Positions 54,153 through 63,913 of a DNA stretch of 64,000 nucleotides are shown piece after piece. The notes beneath the pieces are model-generated. The model did no database searches. It saw nothing but the letters and a program-made list of their open reading frames with translations, and was not told where the DNA came from. The stretch lies in contig DAAP01000065.1 in assembly GCA_001701165.1 (NCBI GenBank), positions 35,785 through 99,784 on the forward strand, written 5' to 3'. The number at the start of each line of letters is the position of its first letter. Position 1 is the stretch's first letter. The position numbers and the translations under genes were made by a program. This DNA is from Bacteroidales bacterium H4. Lineage in GTDB: Bacteria > Bacteroidota > Bacteroidia > Bacteroidales > Muribaculaceae.

Positions 54153-54184
54153 TTTGGTGGGGAACGAAAAGAGCCGTAACTTTG
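54153..54184 (+). promoter_or_regulatory. Promoter of tRNA-Asp
   Basis: TTTG (54153-54156), 20-nt spacer, TAACTTTG (54177-54184): a full consensus match, about 95 bp before the tRNA. Confidence 0.85.
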
Positions 54185-54277
54185 CATCGCAAAAGCAAAA
54201 CGGTCTGCCTTGCGAGAGACCGAAGTCGGCAGAGGTCGACGCCAAATTTTGAAATCGCAAGAAAGGATTTTTTCCAC

Positions 54278-54354
54278 GGTGTGGTAGTTCAGCTGGTTAG
54301 AATACCTGCCTGTCACGCAGGGGGTCGCGGGTTCGAGTCCCGTCCATACCGCCA
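54278..54354 (+). tRNA. tRNA-Asp (anticodon GTC)
   Basis: Acceptor GGTGTGG pairs with CCATACC; the anticodon stem CCTGC/GCAGG encloses CTGTCAC with anticodon GTC; the T arm is CGGGTTCGAGTCCCG. Discriminator G and CCA are encoded (54351-54354), unlike the tRNA-Glu genes. Confidence 0.97.
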
Positions 54355-54365
54355 GAGGAGAGAGG

Positions 54366-54419
54366 AGAATGAGTAATCGTCTAATTGACTTCGGTCAGTT
54401 TCCGGCTACTCATTCTTTT
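54366..54419 (+). terminator. Structured terminator after tRNA-Asp
   Basis: Outer 10-bp stem AGAATGAGTA / TACTCATTCT (54366-54375, 54407-54416) followed by TTT. Inside it is a second 7-bp hairpin with a TTCG tetraloop (54383-54400). Confidence 0.75.
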
Positions 54420-54500
54420 CATATGTACGCTCCACTAATACGCACACGCCGCCATGCCTGTCCTGATGGATAGGCACGCCACAAAGCACCACAAAAGACA

Positions 54501-55124
54501 ATGACCAAGCGAAACGAGCCTCTACATCTGCCGTCCTGCTACTGCGCGGGCATACACGAAGCCGGATGCGATGAAGCCGGCCGAGGATGCCTCGCCGGAC
54601 CCGTATACGCGGCAGCCGTAATCCTGCCCGACGGCTTCACACACCCATGGCTCAACGACTCAAAACAGATGAGCGCCGCACGCCGTATGGTCCTGCGCGA
54701 TGTCATCTTGTCCGAAGCCATAGCCTACGGCATAGGCGTGGTGGACAACACCGAAATCGACAGCATCAACATCCTGCGTGCCTCCATTCTGGCAATGCAT
54801 CGCGCTCTGGACGCCCTGTCCATAGCTCCCGGCGCCGTTATCGTCGATGGCAACCGCTTCACGCCCTGGCGCGATGTCCCGTGGCAAACTTTAGTCAAAG
54901 GCGACGGACGCTTCGGAAATATCGCCGCCGCCTCCGTGCTGGCCAAGACCGGCCGTGACGCCTTTATGGACGAAGCCGCACAGCGCTACCCCATGTATCA
55001 TTGGGACTCGAACAAAGGATATCCCACCGCCGACCACCGCGATGCCATCGCCCGATTCGGACCTTCGCCATTACACCGTATGACCTTCCGTCTGCTCCCC
55101 GACCCCACCCTCCCGGGGCTGTAG
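54501..55124 (+). CDS. rnhB: Ribonuclease HII
   Basis: Removes RNA primers and single ribonucleotides from DNA. GCDEAGRGCLAGPVYAAAVIL near residue 22 carries the DEAGRG motif; NILRASILAMHRAL and VIVDGNRF are present; SVLAKTGRDAFMD and SNKGYPTADHRDAI complete the active site. Length is 207. It stands alone behind the tRNA-Asp terminator. Confidence 0.97.
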   Translation: MTKRNEPLHLPSCYCAGIHEAGCDEAGRGCLAGPVYAAAVILPDGFTHPWLNDSKQMSAARRMVLRDVILSEAIAYGIGVVDNTEIDSINILRASILAMHRALDALSIAPGAVIVDGNRFTPWRDVPWQTLVKGDGRFGNIAAASVLAKTGRDAFMDEAAQRYPMYHWDSNKGYPTADHRDAIARFGPSPLHRMTFRLLPDPTLPGL

Positions 55125-55174
55125 AATTCGGCACAAAACACACGGGCAAGAATTCTGCGGCACAAGTGCCGAGA

Positions 55175-55182
55175 TAATTTTG
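55175..55182 (+). promoter_or_regulatory. -7 promoter element of the S41 protease gene
   Basis: TAATTTTG, 69 bp before the ATG at 55252. No clear -33 element. Confidence 0.5.
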
Positions 55183-55251
55183 GAGACACGTGTCACAAAC
55201 CGCTACCCTATCCGTCATATATATGGACAACGACACAAAACAAATGGACAA

Positions 55252-56946
55252 ATGAACAACCGAACACTCACACTCATCATAGGGCTTGGGCTGGCTTCCT
55301 TGGCAGTCATAGCGGCAGAAACACCCGGTCGAAGCAACCGACAAAATTCCACCCCCGTACTACGTACCACACAGGAAATCGTAGGAATCCTGCTCAACGG
55401 CTCAAACCGCGAAGGAATATCGTGGCACGTGTCACCCGAAACAGACCCGGACATCTTTGACACCTCGGCAGGCACAATATCTTTTGCATCCGACATCGAC
55501 ACCGTAACCTTGGAGGTAAAAGAATGGCAATCGGCACCGCTGAACATCCTGACCGCCGCAGGCGACACGGCACATGTGCTTGTCAAGCGCTCTGCCGCCG
55601 ACCCCTATACCAATCCCAACCCCGAGTTGCTGAAAATCGCGCCCTCCGGGCTGCTGTCGCGGCAGCAAGTCCAATTTGACATCGACGCGCTCATATACAC
55701 CATAGATCAGGTGCATCCCGACATCTTCTCGACATGTCGCCAAGCCGACTTGATGCGCACCGTCAATGCCGCAAGGAAATCCCTACCCGACTCGTTGACC
55801 ATCACCGAGGCATACAAAGTTATGGCTCCGTTAGTAGCTATGATCGGCGACGGACACACCAATCTTTTCTTCCCGGGTCAGCAAGTATTTGTCAACGCCA
55901 AGGCGCTGCATATGCCGGTGTACATGGATGTCGCTTCCGACGGCACAATCACCTGCCAATCAAGCCTTGACTCCATAATACCGCGCGGTGCCAAGATTCT
56001 ATCCGTCAACGGCATTCCGTCCTCCGAAATCATCGAATCGATGCTGCCCTACGTCAGCGGCGAGCGGCGGCCCTTTCGTCTGGCACGCATCAACAACTCC
56101 TTCTCAGGCCTGTATTACACGCTATACAAAGCTGATAGCTACGATGTCGAGTACCTGCCGCAAGGAGCCAAGCGGCCAATGCGCCACACATTCGAGCCGG
56201 TAGACTTCACCGAGGCCAAACGCCGCTGCCCCACAAGAAAGAATGTTTACAAAAAAGACTACTCCTTCACCATCGACGAAGCAAACAATGTGGCCGTCAT
56301 GGACTTCCCGGCCTGCAAGGACGTAGACAATATCGAGGCCTTTGCCGACTCGATGTTCAGCACCCTGCGCCATCGACATATCGGCAATCTCATCATTGAT
56401 GCGCGAGCCAATGGCGGCGGTAGTAATTACGTAGGCGACGTACTGCTGAAATACATCAGCCCCAAACCCTTCACCCAGATATCCAAAGGATTGGTAAAAG
56501 TTACACCAACCACACTAAGGTTGCTTGGATCTTCTATGAGCTCCACCACGCTGACATACGGCGAGGCCGACTCGACCTGGTACGACACCCCCTATACACG
56601 CGAACAGGGACACTATGACGGGCGTGTCATAGTGCTGTCCTCCAACGCCACATTCTCGGCCGGTGCGTCCTTTGTCTGGACCTTCAAGGAATGTGGCGCC
56701 GGGATGGTTATAGGCGAAGAAACCGGAGGCATGAACGTCTGCTACGGCGAGATACTGACATACGCCCTCCCCGTCTCCAAAATAGTCTGCGGCATCTCCT
56801 ACAAACGTTTTTGGCAGATGAACGCCGAAGAAGACAACATACACGGCGCCATACCCGACATCGCCGTCAAAGCCGAAGACGCCCTCGATACAGCCTTACA
56901 ATACATCAAAAAACACGAGATGACAACCGCCATCGACGGCAAATAA
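55252..56946 (+). CDS. Exported S41-family (C-terminal processing-like) serine protease
   Basis: The ATG at 55252 gives 564 residues starting with a signal peptide (NNRTLTLIIGLGLASLAVIAA). The open frame upstream of it has no signal-like start. The N-terminal 110 residues are a separate beta-rich domain. A PDZ-like part includes IPRGAKILSVNGIPSSEII. The protease domain has NLIIDARANGGGSNYVGDVLL, the probable Ser in ATFSAGASFVWTFKE, and VIGEETGGMNVCYGE. Processing of periplasmic or outer-membrane proteins is likely; target unknown. Confidence 0.9.
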   Translation: MNNRTLTLIIGLGLASLAVIAAETPGRSNRQNSTPVLRTTQEIVGILLNGSNREGISWHVSPETDPDIFDTSAGTISFASDIDTVTLEVKEWQSAPLNILTAAGDTAHVLVKRSAADPYTNPNPELLKIAPSGLLSRQQVQFDIDALIYTIDQVHPDIFSTCRQADLMRTVNAARKSLPDSLTITEAYKVMAPLVAMIGDGHTNLFFPGQQVFVNAKALHMPVYMDVASDGTITCQSSLDSIIPRGAKILSVNGIPSSEIIESMLPYVSGERRPFRLARINNSFSGLYYTLYKADSYDVEYLPQGAKRPMRHTFEPVDFTEAKRRCPTRKNVYKKDYSFTIDEANNVAVMDFPACKDVDNIEAFADSMFSTLRHRHIGNLIIDARANGGGSNYVGDVLLKYISPKPFTQISKGLVKVTPTTLRLLGSSMSSTTLTYGEADSTWYDTPYTREQGHYDGRVIVLSSNATFSAGASFVWTFKECGAGMVIGEETGGMNVCYGEILTYALPVSKIVCGISYKRFWQMNAEEDNIHGAIPDIAVKAEDALDTALQYIKKHEMTTAIDGK

Positions 56947-57252
56947 GCCAATCAAAACGAGAGACATTGCCAATCCGAGATAAGCGAACAAGCAGACATT
57001 TCGGAAGGCACACCCACCCGTGCAGACACCCCATACAGGATGCCTGCACGAGTTGTAATACCAACTTCTTAGCCCCTCCGAAGCAGCTCTTCGGGAGCGA
57101 ACAATCCCATCTTTTAGATTTATTGGCATAGTTTGGCGGCGTTTTTGCCTGTACAAGAAGCTGACATCGCGAAAATTTCGTAAATTTGCATTTCAAATGC
57201 ACCAATATACACACCGGGAGTCGGTAACGACACCCCACACCACCACACGAAT
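56947..57252. other. Intergenic stretch upstream of argS
   Basis: No gene seen. It contains an imperfect hairpin (CTCCGAAG...CTTCGGGAG, about 57075-57096), which may end the S41 transcript, and the argS -7 element. Confidence 0.55.
57181..57188 (+). promoter_or_regulatory. -7 promoter element of argS
   Basis: TAAATTTG, 64 bp before the argS ATG. No clear -33 element. Confidence 0.55.
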
Positions 57253-59040
57253 ATGCAATTAGATACAATCATAGCCCGGGAAGTTGTGGCAGCCGTCAAG
57301 GCACTATACGACATCGACACCACTGCCGACCAAGTACAGACCCAAGCCACACGCCGCGAATTCGAAGGTAATATCACTGTTGTGGTATTCCCATATGTCA
57401 AAGCAGCACGCAAGGCGCCCGAAGCCGTAGCCAACGAAATCGGCGCCTACCTTGCCGAGCACTCCGAGGCCGTGGCAGGATACAATGCCGTCAAGGGCTT
57501 CCTCAATATCGTCATAGCCCCCACATTCTGGGACAAAGTTCTGGCATCCATCGAAGCCACCCCGGACTTCGGCATCAAGGCCGCGACCGCAGACTCACCT
57601 CTGGTGATGATCGAATATTCGTCGCCCAACACCAATAAGCCGCTGCACCTGGGACACGTACGCAACAACCTGCTGGGCTACTCGCTGGCCCAAATACTCA
57701 AGGCTTGCGGCAATCGCGTGGTCAAGACCAATATCGTCAACGACCGCGGCATACACATCTGCAAGTCCATGCTGGCTTGGCAGAAATGGGGCAATGGTGC
57801 CACCCCCGAAAGCACCGGCAAAAAAGGCGACCATCTTATCGGCGACTTCTATGTCCTCTTTGACAAACACTACAAGGAAGAAGTCAAGGCCCTGATAGAA
57901 AAAGGTATGAGCGAAGACGAGGCTAAAAACCAAGCTCCGCTGATGCTCGAAGCACGCGAAATGCTCCGCCGTTGGGAAGCCAAAGACCCCGAAGTACGCC
58001 GCTTGTGGAAGATGATGAACGACTGGGTATATGCCGGCTTTGACGAGACATATCGCCGCCTCGGCGTCGATTTCGACAAGATATATTACGAAAGCGACAC
58101 CTACCTCGAAGGCAAAGAAAAAGTCCTCGAAGGTCTCGAAAAAGGCATAATGTATCGCCGTGAAGACGGCAGCGTCTGGGCCGACCTCACCGATGCCGGG
58201 CTGGACCACAAACTGCTGCTGCGCAGCGACGGCACCTCGGTATATATGACCCAAGACATAGGTACCGCCAAACTCCGCTATCAGGACTTCCCCATAGACA
58301 AAATGATATACGTCGTCGGCAACGAACAAAACTACCACTTCCAAGTACTGTCGCTGCTGCTTGACCGCCTCGGATTTGCCTGGGGCAAAGACCTCGTACA
58401 CTTCAGCTACGGAATGGTCGAGCTGCCCGATGGCAAGATGAAGTCCCGCGAAGGCACCGTTGTCGATGCCGACGACCTGATGGCCGATATGGTGAATACC
58501 GCACGCGAAGTGGCACAACAGGCCGGCAAACTCGACGGCCTCAGCGAAGCCGACATCGATGCCATAGCCGAAACCGTCGGGATGGGCGCCCTCAAATACT
58601 ACCTGCTCAAGGTAGACCCGCGCCGCAACATCACCTTCAACCCCAAAGAGTCTATCGATTTCAACGGCAATACCGGACCATTCATCCAATACGCCTACGC
58701 TCGCATCTGCTCGGTGCTGCGCAAGGCTGCCGATAAAGGTCTCTCCATAGGCGACTACAGCGCCGTAGTGCCCACCGAGAAGGAAGTATCACTGATACAG
58801 CGCCTTGCTGACTTCCCCGATGTAGTGGCCGAAGCCGGACGATCGTATTCTCCCGCACTCATAGCCAATTACATCTACGAAGTAGTCAAGATGTACAATC
58901 AATTCTACCACGACCACACCATCCTGGGCGAAGAAGACCCCGCCGTACGCTCGCTGCGCCTCGAGCTGTCGCGCCAAAGCGCACGCGTAATACGCACAGC
59001 CACCGCGCTGCTGGGTATCAAGGTGCCCGAACGCATGTAA
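57253..59040 (+). CDS. argS: Arginyl-tRNA synthetase
   Basis: Class I synthetase charging tRNA-Arg. SSPNTNKPLHLGHVRNN holds the HIGH motif as HLGH; DGKMKSREGT occupies the KMSKS position; the N-terminal Arg-tRNA domain covers about residues 1-110 and the helical DALR-type anticodon domain the last 120, ending in LLGIKVPERM. Length is 595. No partner gene. Confidence 0.98.
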   Translation: MQLDTIIAREVVAAVKALYDIDTTADQVQTQATRREFEGNITVVVFPYVKAARKAPEAVANEIGAYLAEHSEAVAGYNAVKGFLNIVIAPTFWDKVLASIEATPDFGIKAATADSPLVMIEYSSPNTNKPLHLGHVRNNLLGYSLAQILKACGNRVVKTNIVNDRGIHICKSMLAWQKWGNGATPESTGKKGDHLIGDFYVLFDKHYKEEVKALIEKGMSEDEAKNQAPLMLEAREMLRRWEAKDPEVRRLWKMMNDWVYAGFDETYRRLGVDFDKIYYESDTYLEGKEKVLEGLEKGIMYRREDGSVWADLTDAGLDHKLLLRSDGTSVYMTQDIGTAKLRYQDFPIDKMIYVVGNEQNYHFQVLSLLLDRLGFAWGKDLVHFSYGMVELPDGKMKSREGTVVDADDLMADMVNTAREVAQQAGKLDGLSEADIDAIAETVGMGALKYYLLKVDPRRNITFNPKESIDFNGNTGPFIQYAYARICSVLRKAADKGLSIGDYSAVVPTEKEVSLIQRLADFPDVVAEAGRSYSPALIANYIYEVVKMYNQFYHDHTILGEEDPAVRSLRLELSRQSARVIRTATALLGIKVPERM

Positions 59041-59162
59041 GCCCATTGCGACCATAATAGCACAATAGCCGTTATAGCCACCGTAGGCCATTGCCCACAT
59101 AATTCTTATTATTCCCATCATTTCCACAAAACCAATCTCCTAACATAAAACAGAAAAAAACA

Positions 59163-59885
59163 ATGAACAACTACCCTCCCCAATTCAACGGTAACACCTA
59201 TGGTACCACCACCCAAAGCACGGTGTACACCTCCTCCGTATCCTCGGTGATGAAACAAGTCTATGTGCGCATGACTCTGGCACTCGTAGTCACGGCATTC
59301 GTATCCCTGTTCTGCGCCAACTCACTCGGATACATGCTCTTCATTGCCCAGAACTCATGGGCCATGTGGGGCCTGGTTCTCGTCGAGCTCGGCTTGGTCA
59401 TCGGCATCAGCGCCGGCATCAATAAGCTCAGCTCCACCACGGCCACCATTCTGTTCTTCCTCTTTGCCGTGGTCAACGGCATGATGCTTGCACCCATATT
59501 CATCGTATACACCGGCGTGTCCATCGCCAAGACATTCTTCATCACCGCCGGCACCTTTGGCGCCATGAGCGTCTACGGCTACTTCACCAGCAGAGACCTC
59601 AGCCGCATAGGCTCGTTCCTGTTCATGGCTCTCATCGGCCTCATCATCGCCAGCATCGTCAACATCTTTTTGAAGAGTTCCGGCCTTGAATGGGCCATCA
59701 CCTTCGGCGGCGTACTCATCTTCGTAGGCCTCACCGCATGGGACACCCAGCAAATCAAGCGCATGGCACAGGAAGCTCCATCGAGCTCCGTAGGCCGTCT
59801 GGCCACCCTCGGCGCCCTGAGCCTCTATCTTGACTTTATCAATATGTTCTTGTACCTGTTGCGCATCTTCGGAAACCGCAACTGA
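59163..59885 (+). CDS. Bax inhibitor-1/YccA family membrane protein
   Basis: A 240-residue protein with seven hydrophobic helices. Family segments: SSVMKQVYVRMTLALVVTA at the start, VNGMMLAPIFIVYT in the middle, and LTAWDTQQIKRMAQ plus GALSLYLDFINMFLYLLRI near the end. Bacterial members act as pH-sensitive calcium leak channels or as FtsH-modulating proteins. A strong terminator lies 20 bp after its stop. Confidence 0.94.
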   Translation: MNNYPPQFNGNTYGTTTQSTVYTSSVSSVMKQVYVRMTLALVVTAFVSLFCANSLGYMLFIAQNSWAMWGLVLVELGLVIGISAGINKLSSTTATILFFLFAVVNGMMLAPIFIVYTGVSIAKTFFITAGTFGAMSVYGYFTSRDLSRIGSFLFMALIGLIIASIVNIFLKSSGLEWAITFGGVLIFVGLTAWDTQQIKRMAQEAPSSSVGRLATLGALSLYLDFINMFLYLLRIFGNRN

Positions 59886-59904
59886 CACCATCAGGCCACA
59901 ATAT

Positions 59905-59944
59905 GGCGCCATTAGGGGAAAACGGCCCCTAATGGCGCCGTTTT
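59905..59944 (+). terminator. Terminator after the Bax-inhibitor-1 gene
   Basis: Perfect 14-bp stem GGCGCCATTAGGGG / CCCCTAATGGCGCC with a 7-nt loop, followed by GTTTTA. Confidence 0.85.
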
Positions 59945-59960
59945 ATGGGAACAACGTCCA

Positions 59961-61322
59961 ATGACACAGAAAAACATCTACAAAGAACTGCTGCGACTCG
60001 GCGGCCCCATACTCGTGGGACAGTTGGGCATGATTGCCGTCGGCTTTGCCGACAATATCATGGTCGGCCACTACTCGACGGCCGCCTTGGCCTCAGCATC
60101 GTTTGTCAATAATGTGTTCAACGTTGCCATACTGGCCTGCATCGGCTTTACATACGGCATCACGCCCATAGTAGGCCGTCTCTTCGGCGCCGGGCGCACC
60201 GGAGACATCGGCGCAAGCGTACGCGTAGGCCTGCGCATCAACATCTTGTACTGTTTTATAATCATGGCCGTGATGACGATGCTATACTTCAATCTCGGCC
60301 TGTTGGGACAGCCCGAAGAACTGCTGCCACTCATACGCCCGTACTTTCTGATAAGCCTTGCCGGACTGCTTCCCATCACGGTGTTCAACGTCTTTGCGCA
60401 ATGGAGCTACGCCGTGGGCAATTCAAAGATGCCCATGTGGATAATCCTGGCAACCAACGGCATGAATGTCCTGGGCAATTATGCCCTGATATACGGCAAC
60501 TGGGGAATGCCCGAGCTCGGGCTTGTAGGCGCCGGTCTGAGCACCCTTGCGGCGCGCGTGGCAGCACCGGTGGCCATTCTGGCAATATTCTTCATGCGAC
60601 GATGCAACGGAGCATACGCACGCGGATTTCGCCGCAGCGATGGTCCACATGAAGAACCTCGGAGTTCAATGGTATGGCGCACATCCTTCCCGGTATCCAT
60701 ACAAATGTCTCTCGAGACAAGCGCCTTCTCCGGCGCGGCAGTGATGGCCGGATGGCTTGGCGCCATAGACCTCGCTGCATTCCAAATCATTGTAATTGTG
60801 GGCACACTCGGCTTCTGCATCTATTACTCTCTCGGAGCGGCCATAGCGGCCAAGGTCGCCGTAGCCTCAGGCATCGGCGCCGAAGCCAACGCGCATATGC
60901 GGCGCATCGCCTCGGCGGGATACCGCATCATGCTTGCGCTCATGACATTGTCATCCATAGTTTTTGCCCTTTGGGGTAAAGACATTATGGGCGCATTCAG
61001 CAACGACCCGACTGTGGTCGCCGCCGCAGGCATGCTTATTGTTCCACTGCTGCTGTACCAGCTCGGAGACGCCACACAGATTACCTTTGCAAACGCCCTG
61101 CGCGGCACCGGCCACGTCCTGCCCATGCTATGGATAGCCTTTTTCTGCTACCTCGTCCTCGGACTGCCCTCAACGTACCTTCTGGCCTTCACCGCCGGAC
61201 TTGGATTGTGGGGCATCGTCCTCAGCTTCTCAATCAGCCTTTTTTCGGCCGGTGTACTGTTTCTGGCTTATTTTGTGAGGGCTACCGGAAATCGAAGTTC
61301 CAAGCGCTCTCAGAACCATTGA
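59961..61322 (+). CDS. MATE-family efflux transporter
   Basis: A 453-residue carrier with about 12 helices in two six-helix bundles. ILVGQLGMIAVGFADNIMVG near the start is the MATE signature; AFSGAAVMAGWLGAIDLAAFQI starts the second bundle; DATQITFANALRGTG follows. Exports cationic compounds or metabolites using sodium or protons. Its 3' end overlaps the convergent acyltransferase gene by 13 bp. Confidence 0.94.
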   Translation: MTQKNIYKELLRLGGPILVGQLGMIAVGFADNIMVGHYSTAALASASFVNNVFNVAILACIGFTYGITPIVGRLFGAGRTGDIGASVRVGLRINILYCFIIMAVMTMLYFNLGLLGQPEELLPLIRPYFLISLAGLLPITVFNVFAQWSYAVGNSKMPMWIILATNGMNVLGNYALIYGNWGMPELGLVGAGLSTLAARVAAPVAILAIFFMRRCNGAYARGFRRSDGPHEEPRSSMVWRTSFPVSIQMSLETSAFSGAAVMAGWLGAIDLAAFQIIVIVGTLGFCIYYSLGAAIAAKVAVASGIGAEANAHMRRIASAGYRIMLALMTLSSIVFALWGKDIMGAFSNDPTVVAAAGMLIVPLLLYQLGDATQITFANALRGTGHVLPMLWIAFFCYLVLGLPSTYLLAFTAGLGLWGIVLSFSISLFSAGVLFLAYFVRATGNRSSKRSQNH

Positions 61323-62335
61323 CGCATGCGGTGCACCGCCGCGCTTATTGCCAGCGTGATTGCCGCCGCAGCCACAAGTGCAGCGCCATAGGACAATTCG
61401 AAAGACAGGTGCGGCGCAAGACGATGCATACCGGCGATAACCGGGACATGCAGCAGAAAAATTTCCATGGAAATGCTCCCCAAATAGGATAGGGGTCGCG
61501 AAGCCATCGCGCGCACCCCGGCCAAAGCCTTGCCATCGGTGAGCGCAAAGACACAAATAACGACAGCGATCGGCAACCAAAAGATGGCACCAAGCTGCCA
61601 AGGCAAACCGACGCAGGCATACACAGGCACCAATGCCGCCACAAGCGCCATAGAAGCCGCCTGTAGCGCAAAGATGGCACCGGATGACAAATTCCCCATC
61701 CTCGCCCGCAAGACGCCGCAGAGGCGAAATATAACCATCCCCAAGAAAAAGTCCCACACGCGCGCCGGAGGGAAGATATACAGCCACCGCGTGGCGATAT
61801 CCTTGTCCGCCCCGGCAGCATCGGTCACAACGTATGCCGCAATCATAAGCGCAAAGCCGACCGCGACCGTGGCCGCAAGAGTATGCAAACGCATGGTCGC
61901 CACGCGGCGTGCCAACCACGGGAACAAGAAGTACAGAAACACAAGAGTCGACAGAAACCACGCCGGCCCGTTGGTCTCAAAATAGGCCTCCGAAGTCCAG
62001 CTTTGGAGCAGCAACGCCGATAGGATATCAGCCGTTGTGTCGGCAAAGGCCCACGGCATAGTCACAAAAGCCACGGCAAGCGCCACCAAATGCATGGGAT
62101 AGATGCGCCACAAGCGGCGCCGCATAAATCGTGCAAGGTTCAGCGAGCCGGACGCCGCACGCTCCCCATAGCCGCTCATAAGCCCGTAACCGCTGAGCGC
62201 AAAAAAGAATGCGACGCCACAGTCGCCGCCAAAGTCAAAGGCGCCGATACCGCTCCATTCGAAGTGCGACATAAAGACCAACGCCACGAATACGAAGCGT
62301 AATCCTCCAAAACTGTATATTGCTTGCTGTTGCAT
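61310..62335 (-). CDS. Acyltransferase-3 family membrane protein
   Basis: A 341-residue polytopic protein. GLRFVFVALVFMSHFEWSG carries the membrane His typical of the family; GVAFFFALSGYGLMSGYGE and MRRRLWRIYPMHLVALAV follow. About ten helices. Likely O-acylates a surface polysaccharide or glycolipid. It is the second such enzyme in the window (the other is at 11716-12732) and has its own orientation among plus-strand genes. Confidence 0.9.
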   Translation of the reverse strand: MQQQAIYSFGGLRFVFVALVFMSHFEWSGIGAFDFGGDCGVAFFFALSGYGLMSGYGERAASGSLNLARFMRRRLWRIYPMHLVALAVAFVTMPWAFADTTADILSALLLQSWTSEAYFETNGPAWFLSTLVFLYFLFPWLARRVATMRLHTLAATVAVGFALMIAAYVVTDAAGADKDIATRWLYIFPPARVWDFFLGMVIFRLCGVLRARMGNLSSGAIFALQAASMALVAALVPVYACVGLPWQLGAIFWLPIAVVICVFALTDGKALAGVRAMASRPLSYLGSISMEIFLLHVPVIAGMHRLAPHLSFELSYGAALVAAAAITLAISAAVHRMRQWF

Positions 62336-62445
62336 ACGTCGGTGGTGGGGAAACCGGAGGCGAGGGTGGGTGAGAGTGACATGGGAGCTATGGGAAAATG
62401 AGAGCTATGGCATTGCTCCCATTATTCCCATCATACTTGCCCTTG

Positions 62446-62485
62446 AAAAAAAGCGGGGCAGGGGCTTCGGTGCCCTCTGCCCCGC
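62446..62485 (-). terminator. Rho-independent terminator of pyrH-frr
   Basis: On the minus strand a GC-rich hairpin (GCGGGGCAGAGGGC... pairing with ...GCCCCTGCCCCGC, 62453-62485) is followed by seven T. It starts 54 bp beyond the frr stop. Confidence 0.95.
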
Positions 62486-62538
62486 AAGGGTTGTCGCTTT
62501 TGAATTATTCCAACCCTTTAAGAGTGTTCACACGTGCG

Positions 62539-63099
62539 TCAGACGGTGAGAATTTCTTTTTCTTTGGCCGCAAAGATTTCGTCAATCTTTTTCATAAAGC
62601 GGTCGTGGATTTTCTGAGCCTCTGTCTCGGCGTCTTTCTCGACATCCTCGGGCATGCCTTGTTTGACGGCCTTTTTGAGGCTTTCGATAGCATCGCGGCG
62701 GGCGTTACGTACGCTTACCTTGGCTTGCTCAACTTCGCCTTTGCACTGCTTGACAAGCTGTTTACGGCGCTCTTCGGTCAGCGGCGGGATGCAGATGCGT
62801 ATCACCTCGCCATTGTTTTCGGGCATGATGCCGAGGTCGCTGTTGATTATTGCACGTTCGATTTCCTTGAACATATTTTTCTCCCAAGGAGTGATGGCGA
62901 TGGTACGTGCATCCGGAGTTGTGATATTGGAGACATTGCTCAAGGGTACGGCGCTACCGTAGTAGTCTACGCGAATGCCTTCGAGAATCTTGGGGTTGGC
63001 ACGTCCGGCGCGGATGCGTGCCAGGGTTTCTTCGAGATAAGCCACCGACAGTTCCATCTTCTCGGAAGCCGGGGTGAGGTATGTCTTAGGGTCTGTCAT
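62539..63099 (-). CDS. frr: Ribosome recycling factor
   Basis: Splits post-termination ribosomes with EF-G. The ATG at 63099 (MTDPKTYLTPASEKMELSV) gives 186 residues, the standard length; the frame upstream to 63147 is rejected. Segments: RIRAGRANPKILEGIRVDYYG, SNITTPDARTIAITPWEKN and IRICIPPLTEERRKQLVKQ. It follows pyrH by 48 bp and shares its promoter and the terminator. Confidence 0.98.
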   Translation of the reverse strand: MTDPKTYLTPASEKMELSVAYLEETLARIRAGRANPKILEGIRVDYYGSAVPLSNVSNITTPDARTIAITPWEKNMFKEIERAIINSDLGIMPENNGEVIRICIPPLTEERRKQLVKQCKGEVEQAKVSVRNARRDAIESLKKAVKQGMPEDVEKDAETEAQKIHDRFMKKIDEIFAAKEKEILTV

Positions 63100-63147
63100 T
63101 GTTGTATGTTTTTGGTGGTTTGTATTGTCAGGTAGATGTTGTCCCAC

Positions 63148-63861
63148 TCAGTATACAAGCGTGCCCACGGCGGTGTCACCTTCCACGGCGAGAGCTAAGT
63201 TGCCCGGGACGTCCATATTGAATACAATAATCGGCATACGGTTTTCCTTGCACATTGCAGTCGCCGTAAGGTCCATCACACGCAGGCCTCGGGTATAAAC
63301 CTCATCATAAGTAATGCGGTCGAAGCGTGTGGCCGTGGGATCTTTTTCCGGGTCGGCGGTATATACGCCGTCCACGCGCGTGCCCTTGAGCATCACATCG
63401 GCGGCAATTTCGACAGCACGCAGAGCCGCGCCCGTGTCGGTGGTAAAGAAGGGATTACCGGTGCCGCCGGCAAGTATAGCGACCTTGCCGCGGTTGAGCG
63501 CCTCGACGGCGGCGCGGCTGCTGTAATATGCTCCCACGGGGTACATATTGGTGGCCGTAAATACGCGTGCCGGGCACCCTATGCTCTCGAGAGCGCTGCG
63601 CAATGCCAGCGAATTGATGACCGTAGCCAACATTCCCATCTGGTCACCGGTAACACGATCGAAGCCACGTGTGGCGCCGGACAATCCGCGGAATATGTTG
63701 CCGCCACCGATGACTATAGCCACCTGTACGCCGCTGTCAACCACGGACTTAATCTGGTGAACATAACTCTGGAGTACACTGGTGTCGATACCAGTGCCGG
63801 CCGGTCCGGCGAGACTTTCGCCGCTAAGTTTCAAAAGTATCCTGTGGTATTTGGATTGCAT
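63148..63861 (-). CDS. pyrH: UMP kinase
   Basis: Amino-acid-kinase-fold enzyme that phosphorylates UMP. LLKLSGESLAG near the start, IVIGGGNIFRG, TGDQMGMLATVINSLAL and ILAGGTGNPFFTTDTGAALRA are its motifs. Length is 237. First gene of the pyrH-frr pair. Confidence 0.98.
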   Translation of the reverse strand: MQSKYHRILLKLSGESLAGPAGTGIDTSVLQSYVHQIKSVVDSGVQVAIVIGGGNIFRGLSGATRGFDRVTGDQMGMLATVINSLALRSALESIGCPARVFTATNMYPVGAYYSSRAAVEALNRGKVAILAGGTGNPFFTTDTGAALRAVEIAADVMLKGTRVDGVYTADPEKDPTATRFDRITYDEVYTRGLRVMDLTATAMCKENRMPIIVFNMDVPGNLALAVEGDTAVGTLVY

Positions 63862-63913
63862 ATCCGTATGGTGTTGTTAGGTGTGCAGTGTCTTTATGCT
63901 TTCTTTGTACTCG

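Noticed and set aside
55184..55193. GACACGTGTC palindrome as a third parS site
   Set aside because: It shares only CACGTG with parS; the flanks do not match TGTT...AACA. Other CACGTG hexamers in the window (for example near 577, 46317 and 62531) fail in the same way.
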